This document shows positions 27,377 through 37,463 of a stretch of DNA of 64,000 nt, piece after piece. A program made the translations under genes and the position numbers. The DNA comes from Mycobacterium sp. SM1 (GTDB lineage Bacteria > Actinomycetota > Actinomycetes > Mycobacteriales > Mycobacteriaceae), in contig NZ_JAFLNH010000002.1 of assembly GCF_018361265.1 (NCBI RefSeq), forward strand, positions 372,001 to 436,000, read 5' to 3'. The notes below the pieces were generated by a model. The model was not told the DNA's origin. It saw only the letters and a list, made by a program, of their open reading frames with translations, and did not search any database. How positions within the stretch are numbered: the stretch's first letter is position 1; each line of letters opens with the position of its first letter.

Positions 27377-28771
27377 CTACTTCGCGAACAGCAACACAGC
27401 GTCTTGGCTTAGCGCCTCCAGACGCGCCACCGCTGCTGCGATACCCTTGGCCAACTCCTCCACATCGGGTGCCGCGTCGTAGTCGGCGGTGATACCGAAC
27501 ACCAGGTCATCGGCATAGCTCAGCACCGCGATCCCGGTGCGCAACCGCAGCGCGATCGGAGGAATCGGCAGCAACCGCACCACCGTGCGGCCCATCATCT
27601 GCAACGGGTGTCGCGGCCCGGGAACGTTGGTGGCCAGCGTGACGACGCCGCGTTGCGGCAGCCGGGTCAGCAACCGAATCACCCAGGAGGACACCACAAA
27701 CGGAACGTGATTGGCGGCTGCCACGAGGACGTGGCCGGCATGGCGCTGGCCACCCTGCTTGGCGTGGCGCAACCGGCTGTGCACGACGCGTAACTGCTGA
27801 ATCGGGTCGTCCTGCTCGACGGGCAGGTACGGCAGCATGACCGAAATGCGGTTGCCGAGTTCCTCCAGCGCGTCCGGGGAGCGCACCGAGACCGGTACCA
27901 GGGTGCGCAGCGAATTCGCGCGGGGCTGCTCGCCGCGGTGCAGCAAGACCTCCCGAAAGCCCTCGGTGATCGCCGCAAGGGCGACGTCGTTGATCGTCAC
28001 GCCGAACCTGCGGCACACCCGCTCGACATCGGCGAGGGGGACCCGGACCGCGCGGTAGCGCCGCATGGCGGTAACGGGACCCACCAGCGAAGACCCGGCC
28101 GCCGGACGCATCAGGGCGACGGCGATTTCCGCGGCGCCGCTGACCGCTCGCGCAGCGGCGTTGGTGACGGCGCCGGCAGCCCGCCAAAGCTCGCCGACCG
28201 GCCCGCGCGCGCCGGCATCGGGCACCGCCCGCAGCTGGGCTGGTGGGCGTGCGGTCCGGCTTGGGCCGAAGTGCTGGGCGAAGACGGGGCCATCGCGACC
28301 GTTGGCGTTATCGCACAGCCGGGTGAGGATGCGGGTCGCCGAGACCCCGTCGGCGACACAGTGATGGATCTTGATCAAGATCGCCCACCGGTTGCCCTGC
28401 AGCCCCTCGATGGCCCAGCATTCCCAAAGCGGACGATCCCGGTCCAGGCGCCGCTCCAGCACGTCCGCGACCACCCGGAACAGCTCTGAATCACCGCCGG
28501 GCCGGGGCAGCGCCAGCCGGCGCACGTGACGAGTGAGGTCGAAGCCGGGATCGTCGACCCACTTGGGGGCGCCCACATCGAAGGGGTGTGTCCGCAGCAC
28601 CTGGGTGCACCGAGGTATCGCGCGAATCCGTTCTGCCAGTACACTTCTCAACCGGCTGTCGGTGGGTGCGGGGCCCTCGATGATCGCGATCCCGCCGATT
28701 GCCAGGCTCACGTGGCGGTCGGCGTCTTCAGCCATGAGGAAGCCGGCATCGAGCGTTTTGAGTTGCTCCAT
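27377..28771 (-). CDS. Wax ester synthase/diacylglycerol acyltransferase (Rv3371-like)
   Basis: 464 residues from ATG 28771, which matches the family start (MEQLKTLDAGFL); a GTG at 28780 is an alternative. The WS/DGAT catalytic motif HHxxxDG is present as KIHHCVADGVSA (about residue 137). Other family blocks: PLWECWAIEGLQGNRWA before it, NDVALAAITEGFR in the middle, and VTLATNVPGPRHPLQMMG with SYADDLVFGITADYDA near the C-terminus. M. tuberculosis Rv3371 lacks the final Asp-Gly of this motif (HHCMAGA, as I recall), so this copy looks catalytically more complete. It makes triacylglycerol from diacylglycerol and acyl-CoA. Confidence 0.9.
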   Translation of the reverse strand: MEQLKTLDAGFLMAEDADRHVSLAIGGIAIIEGPAPTDSRLRSVLAERIRAIPRCTQVLRTHPFDVGAPKWVDDPGFDLTRHVRRLALPRPGGDSELFRVVADVLERRLDRDRPLWECWAIEGLQGNRWAILIKIHHCVADGVSATRILTRLCDNANGRDGPVFAQHFGPSRTARPPAQLRAVPDAGARGPVGELWRAAGAVTNAAARAVSGAAEIAVALMRPAAGSSLVGPVTAMRRYRAVRVPLADVERVCRRFGVTINDVALAAITEGFREVLLHRGEQPRANSLRTLVPVSVRSPDALEELGNRISVMLPYLPVEQDDPIQQLRVVHSRLRHAKQGGQRHAGHVLVAAANHVPFVVSSWVIRLLTRLPQRGVVTLATNVPGPRHPLQMMGRTVVRLLPIPPIALRLRTGIAVLSYADDLVFGITADYDAAPDVEELAKGIAAAVARLEALSQDAVLLFAK

Positions 28772-28928
28772 ACCGGTCACCGCCGTTGCCTGTGGGAATG
28801 GGTATTGGCTAGGTAATGGCTACGAGTATCCGCCGGATCCCCCCACGAGATGTAGCCGGAAGATTAAATCTTCTAAACAGCTGTTTTTCGGTTGCGTGGC
28901 AGTGCCACGGGGCCGAGCGGCTGGATAA

Positions 28929-28944
28929 TCGAACGTATATTCGA
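28929..28944 (+). promoter_or_regulatory. LexA (SOS) box of dnaE2
   Basis: TCGAAC-GTAT-ATTCGA, one mismatch to the mycobacterial consensus and the same half-sites as the imuA' box. It ends 14 bases before the dnaE2 GTG. TACGCT at 28945-28950 could be the -10, making the start near-leaderless. Confidence 0.88.
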
Positions 28945-28958
28945 TACGCTGTGGCGAT

Positions 28959-31900
28959 GTGGGCTGGAGTAACGGACCGCCGAGCTGGGCGGAGATGGCA
29001 CGGGTGCTCGACGGCAAGCCGCGTCGCGCCGGCGCGTCGCTTGCGGGTGAGCCGGGCGATGACGCGCCGTGCTCGCGCAAACGTGCGGCGTATGCGCCGC
29101 CGGGCGGTAGCCGAAGGGTCCGCTCGCTGGTCGCCTATGCCGAGCTGCACGCGCATTCGGCGTACAGCTTTCTCGACGGGGCCAGCACACCGGAGGAGCT
29201 GGTCGAGGAGGCGGCCCGGCTGGATCTGCGTGCCATCGCGCTGACCGACCACAACGGGCTGTACGGGGCGGTGCGGTTCGCCGAAGCGGCGGCAGAACTG
29301 GATGTCCGTACCATATTCGGCGCCGAGCTGTCCTTGGGGCCCGGTGCTCGCACCGACGAGCCGGATCCGCCCGGCCCGCACCTGCTGGTGCTGGCCCGCG
29401 GCCCGGAAGGCTATCGCCGGTTGTCGCGCCAGCTGGCCGCCGCGCACCTAGCCGGCGGCGAAAAAGGCAAGCCGCGCTTTGATTTCGACGGGCTTTCCGA
29501 CGCGGCGGGCGGGCACTGGCACGTCCTGACCGGCTGCCGCAAAGGCCATGTCCGCCAGGCGCTTTCCGAAGGCGGTCCGGAGGCCGCCGCCGCGGCGCTG
29601 GCCGAGCTGGTGGACCGGTTCGGCGCGGAGCGGGTCAGCGTCGAGCTGACCCATCATGGCCATCCACTGGACGACGAACGTAACGCGGCGCTAGCGGCGT
29701 TGGCGCCGCGCTTCGGCGTGGGGCTGGTCGCGACCACCGGCGCGCATTTCGCCGGCCCGTCGCGGGCCCGCCTGGCGATGGCCTTGGGCGCGATCCGGGC
29801 CCGGCAGTCGCTGGACACCGCCGCCGGCTGGCTGGCTCCGCTGGGCGGCTCGCATTTGCGGTCCGGTGAGGAGATGGCGCGGCTATTCGCCTGGTGCCCC
29901 GAGACGGTCACCGCCGCTGCCGAACTCGGCGAGCAGTGCGACTTCGGGCTGGCGCTCATCGCCCCGCAGCTGCCGCCGTTCGGCGTGCCGGCAGGGCAGA
30001 CCGAGGAGAGCTGGCTGCGGGAGCTGGTGATGGCCGGGGCGCTGCGGCGCTACGGACCGCCCGAGCAGGCGCCGCGCGCCTACGCGCAGATCGAGCACGA
30101 GCTGAAAGTCATTGCTCACCTGAGGTTTGCCGGCTACTTCCTGATCGTGCACGACATCACCCGGTTCTGCCGGGAAAACGACATCCTGTGCCAGGGCAGG
30201 GGGTCGGCGGCCAACTCCGCGGTCTGCTATGCCCTAGGCATCACCGCCGTCGACCCGGTGGCCAACGAGCTGTTATTCGAGCGTTTCTTGTCGCCCGCGC
30301 GCGACGGCCCGCCCGACATCGACATCGACATCGAGTCGGACCGGCGGGAAAAGGTCATCCAGTACGTCTATGACAAATACGGCCGTGACTACGCCGCGCA
30401 GGTGGCCAACGTCATCACCTATCGGGAACGGATCGCGGTGCGCGACGTGGCCCGTGCCCTGGGTTTTTCGCAGGGTCAGCAGGACGCCTGGAGCAAGCAG
30501 GTCAGCCTCGGGAGCGGGCCGGCTGGATCACCCGACGCCGAGGGTATCCCCCGGCAGGTGATCGATTTGGCGACCCAGATCCAGAATCTGCCACGGCATC
30601 TGGGCATCCATTCGGGCGGCATGGTGATCTGCGACCGCCCGATCGCCGACGTGTGCCCGGTGGAGTGGGCACGCATGAAGGATCGCAGCGTCCTGCAGTG
30701 GGACAAAGATGATTGTGCGGCAATCGGTTTGGTGAAGTTCGACCTACTTGGGCTGGGGATGCTCTCGGCGCTGCGCTACGCCATCGACCTGGTGGCCGAG
30801 CACAAGGGTGTCGAAGTGGACCTGGCCCAGCTCGACCTCTCCGAGCCGGCGGTGTATGAGATGCTGGCCCGCGGCGACTCCATCGGGGTGTTCCAGGTGG
30901 AGTCCCGGGCGCAGATGGCCACCTTGCCGCGGTTGCGCCCGCGGGTGTTCTACGACCTGGTGGTCGAGGTTGCGCTGATCCGCCCCGGGCCCATCCAAGG
31001 CGGCTCGGTGCATCCGTATATCCGGCGGCGCAACGGCATTGACCCCGTGGTCTACGACCATCCGTCGATGGTGCGAGCGTTGCGAAAGACGTTGGGAGTA
31101 CCACTGTTTCAGGAACAGCTGATGCAGCTCGCGGTCGACTGCGCGGGGTTTTCCGCCGCCGAGGCCGATCAGCTGCGGCGTGCCATGGGGTCCAAGCGCT
31201 CGGCGGAGCGCATGCGCCGACTACGCGGCCGGTTCTACGACGGCATGCGCCGGCTGCATAACGCCCCTGACGAGGTGATCGACCGGGTATACGAAAAGCT
31301 GGAAGCTTTCGCCAATTTCGGCTTTCCCGAAAGCCACGCGCTAAGCTTCGCGTCGCTGGTGTTCTACTCGGCATGGTTCAAGCTGCACCATCCGGCGGCG
31401 TTCTGCGCGGCGCTGCTGCGCGCCCAGCCGATGGGGTTTTATTCCCCGCAGTCACTGGTGGCCGACGCCCGCCGCCACGGCGTGGTGGTGCACGGCCCCG
31501 ATGTCAACGCCAGCTTGGCGCACGCCACTCTCGAGAACGCCGGAACGGAGGTGCGGCTGGGGCTGGGCGGGGTGCGTCATATCGGAGACACGCTGGCCGA
31601 GAAGCTGGTCGAGGAGCGAAAAGCCCATGGGCCGTTTATGTCGCTATTGGATTTGACGTCTCGGGTGCAGCTTTCCGTACCCCAGGCCGAAGCGCTGGCG
31701 ACCGCCGGAGCGCTGGGCTGCTTCGGGCTCTCCCGGCGCGAGGCGCTGTGGGCGGCCGGAGCGGCCGCCATGGAGCGGCCCGACCGGCTGCCCGGCGTGG
31801 GCTGCGCGCCGCACATCCCGGCGCTGCCGGGGATGAGTGAGCCGGAACTGGCCGCCGCCGATGTGTGGGCCACCGGCATCTCCTGCGCCAGCTACCCCAC

Positions 31901-32246
31901 GCAGTTCTTGCGGGCGGATCTGGATGCGATGGGGGTGCTGCCCGCCGAGAAACTGCTCGGCGTGCCCGATGGCGAGCGGGTGCTGATCGCCGGGGCGGTG
32001 ACTCATCGGCAGCGGCCCGCCACGGCCCAGGGGGTGACGTTTATCAACCTCGAAGACGAGACCGGGATGGTCAATGTGCTCTGCACGCCGGGAGTATGGG
32101 CGCGGCACCGTAAGCTGGCGCAGGCGGCGCCGGCCCTGTTGATTCGCGGTCAAGTCCAAAATGCCAGTGGGGCAGTCACCGTCGTGGCTGAGCGGTTGGC
32201 GGGGCTTACCTTGAGAGCGGGATCGACATCGCGGGATTTCCGCTGA
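28959..32246 (+). CDS. dnaE2: Error-prone DNA polymerase DnaE2
   Basis: 1095 residues, C-family polymerase. The PHP domain begins AYAELHAHSAYSFLDGASTP (about 58-77). The polymerase active site has DGPPDIDIDIESDRR (near 450) and GRGSAANSAVCYALG. The helix-hairpin-helix and beta-clamp region follow, with an OB domain near residue 1000-1040 (AGAVTHRQRP, FINLEDETGMVNVL). The GTG at 28959 gives MGWSNGPPSWAEM, close to M. tuberculosis DnaE2. It is the polymerase of the mutasome with ImuA'/ImuB, which lie 12 kb upstream under a matching LexA box. Confidence 0.95.
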   Translation: MGWSNGPPSWAEMARVLDGKPRRAGASLAGEPGDDAPCSRKRAAYAPPGGSRRVRSLVAYAELHAHSAYSFLDGASTPEELVEEAARLDLRAIALTDHNGLYGAVRFAEAAAELDVRTIFGAELSLGPGARTDEPDPPGPHLLVLARGPEGYRRLSRQLAAAHLAGGEKGKPRFDFDGLSDAAGGHWHVLTGCRKGHVRQALSEGGPEAAAAALAELVDRFGAERVSVELTHHGHPLDDERNAALAALAPRFGVGLVATTGAHFAGPSRARLAMALGAIRARQSLDTAAGWLAPLGGSHLRSGEEMARLFAWCPETVTAAAELGEQCDFGLALIAPQLPPFGVPAGQTEESWLRELVMAGALRRYGPPEQAPRAYAQIEHELKVIAHLRFAGYFLIVHDITRFCRENDILCQGRGSAANSAVCYALGITAVDPVANELLFERFLSPARDGPPDIDIDIESDRREKVIQYVYDKYGRDYAAQVANVITYRERIAVRDVARALGFSQGQQDAWSKQVSLGSGPAGSPDAEGIPRQVIDLATQIQNLPRHLGIHSGGMVICDRPIADVCPVEWARMKDRSVLQWDKDDCAAIGLVKFDLLGLGMLSALRYAIDLVAEHKGVEVDLAQLDLSEPAVYEMLARGDSIGVFQVESRAQMATLPRLRPRVFYDLVVEVALIRPGPIQGGSVHPYIRRRNGIDPVVYDHPSMVRALRKTLGVPLFQEQLMQLAVDCAGFSAAEADQLRRAMGSKRSAERMRRLRGRFYDGMRRLHNAPDEVIDRVYEKLEAFANFGFPESHALSFASLVFYSAWFKLHHPAAFCAALLRAQPMGFYSPQSLVADARRHGVVVHGPDVNASLAHATLENAGTEVRLGLGGVRHIGDTLAEKLVEERKAHGPFMSLLDLTSRVQLSVPQAEALATAGALGCFGLSRREALWAAGAAAMERPDRLPGVGCAPHIPALPGMSEPELAAADVWATGISCASYPTQFLRADLDAMGVLPAEKLLGVPDGERVLIAGAVTHRQRPATAQGVTFINLEDETGMVNVLCTPGVWARHRKLAQAAPALLIRGQVQNASGAVTVVAERLAGLTLRAGSTSRDFR

Positions 32247-32265
32247 CACCGCCAGCGTGCCACTA

Positions 32266-32294
32266 ACGACGCATTCACTCGCACAATGCGTCGT
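32266..32294 (+). terminator. Hairpin downstream of dnaE2
   Basis: ACGACGCATT (32266-32275) and AATGCGTCGT (32285-32294) form a perfect 10-bp stem with a 9-base loop, starting 20 bases after the dnaE2 stop. There is no T-tract, so it may be an I-shaped mycobacterial terminator or a stabilising 3' stem. Confidence 0.55.
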
Positions 32295-32411
32295 GGAGCG
32301 CACTTTCGCGGCAACGGCCCACCCGCCGGCGCCGTCCATCCGCAGTGGCCTATGCCGGGCCCGCCGGAAACGTCTTGCGTCCGTTCGGCGGTTCTGGGGG
32401 ACCGGAGCGGC

Positions 32412-32438
32412 AAATGTACAAATGTAGAAATGTAGTCT
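32412..32438 (+). promoter_or_regulatory. Triple 8-bp direct repeat and -10 of the nitroreductase gene
   Basis: AAATGTA occurs three times in exact 8-base steps (32412, 32420, 32428), separated by C or G. The second joint also forms TACA-AA-TGTA. The repeat runs into TAGTCT (32433-32438), which is 6 bases from the ATG, fitting a leaderless transcript with a regulator site over the promoter. The regulator is unknown. Confidence 0.45.
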
Positions 32439-32444
32439 GCGCAC

Positions 32445-33089
32445 ATGACCTTGAACCTGTCCGTCGACGACGTCCTCACCACCACCCGCTCGGTGCGCAA
32501 ACGCCTCGACCTCGACAAGCCGGTAGGCCGGGAGGTGCTGATGGAATGCCTCGAGCTGGCGCTGCAAGCGCCCACGGGTTCCAACGCGCAGGGCTGGCAG
32601 TGGGTGTTCGTCGACGACGCCGACAAGAAGCAGGCGATCGCCGACATCTACCTGGCCAACGCGAAGGGCTACCTCAGCCTGCCCCCACCGCAATACCCGC
32701 AGGGGGACACCCGCGGCGAGCGGATGCCGCTCGTCCGTGACTCCGCGAGGTACCTGGCCGAGCACATGCACCAGGTGCCGGTCTTGATGATCCCCTGCCT
32801 GCAGGGCCGGGTGGAACGGGCGCCGCTGGGGAGCGCGTCATTCTGGGCGTCCCTGTTCCCGGCGGTGTGGAGTTTTTGCCTGGCGTTGCGCTCGCGCGGG
32901 CTCGGGTCGTGCTGGACGACGCTGCACCTGCTGGGCGACGGCGAAAAACAGGTCGCCGAGATTGTCGGGATCCCCGTCGAGGAGTACAGCCAGGGCGGGC
33001 TGCTTCCGATCGCCTACACCAAGGGCACCGACTTCAGGCGTGCCAAGCGGCTGCCGGCGCCGCAGGTGACGCACTGGAACACCTGGTAG
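32445..33089 (+). CDS. Nitroreductase family protein (Rv3368c-like)
   Basis: 214 residues, FMN-dependent nitroreductase fold. The N-terminal FMN phosphate site is TTTRSVRKRLD (13-23). LQAPTGSNAQGWQWVFVDD (about 41-59) and the C-terminal GLGSCWTTLHLLGDGE and GGLLPIAYTKGTDF segments are typical of the Rv3368c group. Members reduce nitro compounds or quinones with NAD(P)H; the native substrate is unknown. M. tuberculosis has Rv3369 between this gene and dnaE2; it is absent here. It is convergent with the tRNA methyltransferase, stops 3 bases apart. Confidence 0.9.
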   Translation: MTLNLSVDDVLTTTRSVRKRLDLDKPVGREVLMECLELALQAPTGSNAQGWQWVFVDDADKKQAIADIYLANAKGYLSLPPPQYPQGDTRGERMPLVRDSARYLAEHMHQVPVLMIPCLQGRVERAPLGSASFWASLFPAVWSFCLALRSRGLGSCWTTLHLLGDGEKQVAEIVGIPVEEYSQGGLLPIAYTKGTDFRRAKRLPAPQVTHWNTW

Positions 33090-33092
33090 CCG

Positions 33093-33557
33093 TCACGTCG
33101 ACCCGGCGTAGCCATGCTGACGCCACGCCTCATAGACGGCGACCGCGGCGGCGTTCGAGAGGTTCAATGATCGTCGGCCCGCCAGCATGGGGATTCGCAC
33201 CCGTTCGGTGATGTGGTCGTCGGCCAGGATCACCGCGTCCAGCCCGCCGGGCTCCGGCCCGAACATCAACACGTCGCCCGCCCGGTAGCCGACCTCGGTG
33301 AACAGCGTTGTCGCCTGGGTCGTGAACGCGAAAACCCGCGCCGGCGACAACGCACCCCAGGCGGCCTCTAGGGAGGGGTGAACGGTGACCGACGCCAAGT
33401 CGTGATAGTCCAGCCCGGCCCGGCGCAGCTTGGACTCCGAGAGCTCGAAGCCCAGCGGTTCAACCAAGTGCAGTTCGCAGCCCGTGACGGCCGCTGTCCG
33501 GATGGCATTGCCGGTGTTGGGTGCGATGCGCGGCGAGTAAAACAGCAGCCGGAACAC
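33093..33557 (-). CDS. trmL: tRNA (cytidine/uridine-2'-O-)-methyltransferase, TrmL/SpoU family
   Basis: 154 residues, the compact SPOUT fold of TrmL, which methylates the 2'-O of nucleotide 34 in tRNALeu. The signature parts are SPRIAPNTGNAIRTAAVTGC (motif 1, about 8-27), DVLMFGPEPGGLD (motif 2, about 94-106) and RSLNLSNAAAVAVYEAWRQ (motif 3, knot, about 128-146). The gene is annotated spoU in M. tuberculosis. It stands alone, convergent with the nitroreductase; 260 bases without features separate it from the Cvn operon. Confidence 0.92.
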   Translation of the reverse strand: MFRLLFYSPRIAPNTGNAIRTAAVTGCELHLVEPLGFELSESKLRRAGLDYHDLASVTVHPSLEAAWGALSPARVFAFTTQATTLFTEVGYRAGDVLMFGPEPGGLDAVILADDHITERVRIPMLAGRRSLNLSNAAAVAVYEAWRQHGYAGST

Positions 33558-33816
33558 CCGTCGATCATCGCAGTTGCGCGCGCCCGTCGCCGGTGCCGAT
33601 TTGCCACGCCCGCCTCTCGGGGCGCGGACCCGGTCAGCGGACTCCCGGTTGTCAGTAGGAATGGTGGCGACCGCGCGCGCGGCCTGTCATACTCGTCGAA
33701 TTGCCAGGCGTAAATCGCTCGCCTATCTGCCCAGGGCGGGCGGATTGAGCAGGAAGTCTCATGAACGACGCGCTAACACTGCATGCGGGGGCGGTCGGTA
33801 GCACGGCCGCGGCTCA

Positions 33817-36639
33817 GTGACGGTGTTTGCCGGCCCGGCCAAGGCGGCCGCGGCGGCTACCGACGATGACTCGAATGCCCCGGCCGCGCAAACCGCGCCG
33901 GCCAAACGTCCACCGAGTTGGTCGCTGCGCAACTGGCCCGTTCGGTGGAAGGTCGTCGCGATCGCGTTGGTGCCGCTGCTGCTGTCGATGGGCTTCGGCG
34001 GCATCCGTATCTATGGGGCGGTGACCGAGGCCCACGACCTCCGGCTGGCGGCCGAGCGTGCCGACGTGGTCCCAGCGATAGCGAAATACATGTCGGCTCT
34101 GGACGTCGCGTTGCTGGCAAACTCCGGCGTGGGCGACGTCGCGGGGGCGAACAAAAACTACGACGCACGCAGACATGAGCTGCGGGCCCGGCTGGCCGAC
34201 ACCGACGTGGCCCCCGACGTCCGCACCGCGCTGAACACCGTGCTCGATAGCGGGCAGGCGCTGCTGGACAAGGTGGCGTCCAATGACATCGGTTTGCGGG
34301 AACGGGTGACCTCGTATGCGCCGATCTTGATGACCGCGCAGAATGCGATCACCGGGTCGGTGCGGGTCGATAGCGAGCGGGAGCGGGCCAAGGCAGCGGG
34401 CTTGAGCCGTGCGGTTGGCGTGCGCGGCCAGATGATGATGCAGCGGCTGATGGTGACCCGGGGCGCCGACCTGCCCGAGCCGGAGTTGCGGGTCTCGATG
34501 ATTACCCTGGCCGGCACCGAGCCATCGACCCTTTACGCGTTGGGCGAGGTGCTCGGAGCCGGCTCGCCCGAAGCCAGGACACTGCAGCAGCAGATGGTCA
34601 GCCGAATGGCGATCATGTCCGATCCGGCCAGTGTGCTCGTCAACAACCCCCAGTTGTTGCGCTCGATACAGACCACCGACGCGATCGCGGACCGGGTGAT
34701 CAAAGACACCGAAGCATCGCTGACCAAGACGATCCGGGACCAGGCCGCGGCCCGGCGCGATGCGGCGATCCGCGACACCGCGCTGATCCTGGCCGGTATT
34801 GCGACCGCGCTTGTCATCATTGTGCTTGTCGGGCGATCGCTGATTCAGCCGCTGCGGGTGTTGCGCGACGGCGCGCTGAAGGTTGCCCACGAGGATCTCG
34901 AGCGTGAGATCGCCCGGGTCCGTGCCGGCGACGAGCGTGCCCCCGAGCCGTTGCCGGTGTCCACCACCGAGGAAATCGGCCAGGTCGCCCACGCGGTCGA
35001 CGAATTGCACTCGCAGGCGTTGCTGCTGGCCGGCGAAGAGGCCCGGTTGCGGCTCCTCGTCAACGACATGTTCGAGACCATGTCGCGGCGGAGCCGTTCG
35101 CTGGTCGATCAGCAGCTAGCGCTCATCGACCGACTGGAGCGCAACGAGGAGGATCCCGAGCGGCTGGAGAGCCTTTTTCGGCTCGATCACCTGGCCGCCC
35201 GGATGCGCCGCAATGCCGCCAACCTGCTCGTGCTGGCGGGCGCCCGGGTTTCGCGTGAACCACGGGGCTTCATGCCGCTGGCAGCGGTGATCAACGCCGC
35301 GGCGTCCGAGGTGGAGGACTATCGCCGGGTGCGCACGGCAATGCTGCCCGAGTGCACGGTGACCGGCGCTGCTGCCGCGGACGTCGTTCATCTGTTCGCG
35401 GAGCTGATCGACAACGCGCTGCGCTACTCGCCGCCGACATCGTTGGTCCGGGTGTGCGGGGAGCGACGAAACGACGGGGGAGTTGTGGTGCAGGTCATCG
35501 ATCACGGACTGGGGATGACCGACGGTGACCGGCGGATGGCGAATATCCGGCTGCGTGCCGGGGGCGAAGTTACCCCGGACAATGCCCGCCATATGGGTCT
35601 CTTCGTGGTCGGCCGGCTGGCCGATCGGCACGGGATGCGGGTACGGCTGCGCAGTTCGGCAACCGAGGAGCGTGCCTCCGGCACCACGGCCGAGGTCTAT
35701 CTGCCCCCGGGCGTCCTCGCCGGCCATTCCGCCGACGGCCGGGTCCCCCGCCCGCGCGCCCGGGCAGGCGCTGGGCCATCGCGCGCGACCACGGCGCATG
35801 CCGCGCCCGACACTCAAACCGCTGCCTCTACGGTGGCGGCCACGAACCTTGGGCCCGCGGACCCCGACGCCTCGCAGCGCGACGGGCCGCGCCCGCCGGT
35901 CACGCCATTACCCCGTCGCGACCCGGGATCCAGCGGTATCACCGACCTTCCGGCCCGGCCGACGACACCCGGCGACGCCGCCGAGCATTCGCGCCGACGC
36001 CCGCGACGGGAGCCCGCCCGGCCGTGGTGGGAACACGCTGCTCGGCAAGACCCGGAACAACCGCCGGACCAAGGGGTATCGGATATCTCGGGGTATTCCT
36101 CCGCACGGCCACGGGCCGCTCGCGCAGGCGCCCCGGGCGACGATGCGGCCCGGGGTGGCGAGCCCGACCCGCGGCCCGCCGACACCTCCGCCGAGGACGT
36201 GATCTATCAGCGGATGCTGTCGGAGTACCTCGTCGACCCGCGCGAGCTGGGCCGAAGCGCCGACCTCGATTGGAGGTCGGTATGGGACCGGGGCTGGTCG
36301 GCGGCCGCCGAGGCCGAGAAGGTGCCGATCCGCGCGCACACCGATCACGGCCTGCCGGTGCGAGATCCCGGTGCCCGGCTAGTACCCGGGACGGCCCTCC
36401 CCGAAACTTCGTCATCGGCCGGCTCGCCCGTCAACACGGCGCGGCACCGGGCTCCCGAGCAGCACCGGGAGAGCGCGGCGGCATCAAACGGCGGATCCCA
36501 GGCACGACAGACGCCGGCAAATACGGTGCCGGCCCGCGACCCGGACGCCATCCGCGCCTCCATCGGCAGCCATTTCGGTGGCGTGCACGCGGCACGATCG
36601 CATGCCCGCGAGACGAATCGAGGAACTGATCACGAATGA
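33817..36639 (+). CDS. CvnA-type membrane sensor histidine kinase-like protein (Rv3365c-like)
   Basis: 940 residues. A first membrane helix lies at about 46-68 ([20 protein letters not shown]) and a second at about 323-345, bracketing an extracytoplasmic nitrate/nitrite-sensing-type helical domain. A HAMP-like region follows, then a histidine kinase ATPase domain with N-box [13 protein letters not shown] (about 527) and G-box [10 protein letters not shown]. The last 300 residues are a Pro/Ala/Arg-rich disordered tail. It heads a four-gene Cvn conservon and overlaps cvnB by ATGA. Such proteins are thought to signal through the GTPase rather than a response regulator. Confidence 0.9.
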   Translation: MTVFAGPAKAAAAATDDDSNAPAAQTAPAKRPPSWSLRNWPVRWKVVAIALVPLLLSMGFGGIRIYGAVTEAHDLRLAAERADVVPAIAKYMSALDVALLANSGVGDVAGANKNYDARRHELRARLADTDVAPDVRTALNTVLDSGQALLDKVASNDIGLRERVTSYAPILMTAQNAITGSVRVDSERERAKAAGLSRAVGVRGQMMMQRLMVTRGADLPEPELRVSMITLAGTEPSTLYALGEVLGAGSPEARTLQQQMVSRMAIMSDPASVLVNNPQLLRSIQTTDAIADRVIKDTEASLTKTIRDQAAARRDAAIRDTALILAGIATALVIIVLVGRSLIQPLRVLRDGALKVAHEDLEREIARVRAGDERAPEPLPVSTTEEIGQVAHAVDELHSQALLLAGEEARLRLLVNDMFETMSRRSRSLVDQQLALIDRLERNEEDPERLESLFRLDHLAARMRRNAANLLVLAGARVSREPRGFMPLAAVINAAASEVEDYRRVRTAMLPECTVTGAAAADVVHLFAELIDNALRYSPPTSLVRVCGERRNDGGVVVQVIDHGLGMTDGDRRMANIRLRAGGEVTPDNARHMGLFVVGRLADRHGMRVRLRSSATEERASGTTAEVYLPPGVLAGHSADGRVPRPRARAGAGPSRATTAHAAPDTQTAASTVAATNLGPADPDASQRDGPRPPVTPLPRRDPGSSGITDLPARPTTPGDAAEHSRRRPRREPARPWWEHAARQDPEQPPDQGVSDISGYSSARPRAARAGAPGDDAARGGEPDPRPADTSAEDVIYQRMLSEYLVDPRELGRSADLDWRSVWDRGWSAAAEAEKVPIRAHTDHGLPVRDPGARLVPGTALPETSSSAGSPVNTARHRAPEQHRESAAASNGGSQARQTPANTVPARDPDAIRASIGSHFGGVHAARSHARETNRGTDHE

Positions 36640-37082
36640 CCCATCTCGCGCATAACAATTCGCTGGATTGGCTGGTTTCTCACTTTGCCCGCGAGGTTCC
36701 CGGCGTGTCGCATGCGGTGCTGGTGTCCGTTGACGGCCTGCTGATCGCCGCCAGCGAGCATCTACCTCCCGACCGGGCGGATCAGCTCGCGGCGGTCGCG
36801 TCCGGACTGGCTAGTCTCGCCACCGGCGCCGCACAGCTGTTGGAGGGTGGACATGTGTTGCAGTCGGTAGTCGAGATGCAAAACGGCTACCTGCTGTTGA
36901 TGCGGGTGGGCGACGGCTCGCATCTGGCGGCGCTGGCTGCCAGCTCGTGCGACATCGGCCAGATCGGTTACGAGATGGCCATGCTGGTGGAACGGGTGGG
37001 CGGGGTGGTGCAGTCGTCCCGGCGAACTGCGCCCGATGTGCCCGATCTGCCCGCATCGTCGCCGGGTTTCGCGCAGCCGTGA
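36636..37082 (+). CDS. CvnB-type roadblock/LC7 protein (Rv3364c-like)
   Basis: 148 residues with a roadblock/LC7 fold: [35 protein letters not shown] and the C-terminal helix. Roadblock proteins bind small Ras-like GTPases and usually act as GAP or scaffold. The M. tuberculosis homologue is reported to be secreted or exposed and to bind host cathepsin G; no signal peptide is visible here. The start overlaps the stop of the kinase gene by four bases, implying coupled translation. Confidence 0.9.
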   Translation: MTHLAHNNSLDWLVSHFAREVPGVSHAVLVSVDGLLIAASEHLPPDRADQLAAVASGLASLATGAAQLLEGGHVLQSVVEMQNGYLLLMRVGDGSHLAALAASSCDIGQIGYEMAMLVERVGGVVQSSRRTAPDVPDLPASSPGFAQP

Positions 37083-37088
37083 GCCGCG

Positions 37089-37463
37089 ATGGGCAGACAC
37101 GAGACGCCACAACCCACGCGTGAGGCGAGCCTCGTCCGCCCGTACACCCTGACGGCCGGACGCACCAACACCAGTGTCGATCTTCCCCTGGAAGCTCCGG
37201 TGCAGACCCTGCAGCCGGCGCCGTTACCTCGATGGCCACCCAACGACATCCGGGGCGAGATCATCCACCTGTGCATCGATGGCCCTTCGGTTGCGGAAAT
37301 CTCGGCCCGTCTGGATGTGCCGATCGGTGTCGTCCGGGTCTTGGTGGGCGATCTGGTCACGTCCGGCTTCCTTCGGGTGCTGCCGACGCTCACCGATCAG
37401 TCGACGACCGACGAACGCCGCGAACTCATAGGAAGGACGCTCCGTGGCCTACGAGCGCTCTGA
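37089..37463 (+). CDS. CvnC-type DUF742 protein (Rv3363c-like)
   Basis: 124 residues. DUF742 core includes RPYTLTAGRTNTSVDLPLEA (about 17-36) and a winged-helix-like C-terminus (IIHLCIDGPSVAEISARLDV, then IGVVRVLVGDLVTSGFLRV). It is always found between the roadblock and GTPase genes of Cvn operons. It begins 6 bases after cvnB and its last 20 bases overlap the GTPase gene. Its molecular role is unknown; DNA or partner binding through the winged helix is an inference. Confidence 0.9.
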   Translation: MGRHETPQPTREASLVRPYTLTAGRTNTSVDLPLEAPVQTLQPAPLPRWPPNDIRGEIIHLCIDGPSVAEISARLDVPIGVVRVLVGDLVTSGFLRVLPTLTDQSTTDERRELIGRTLRGLRAL

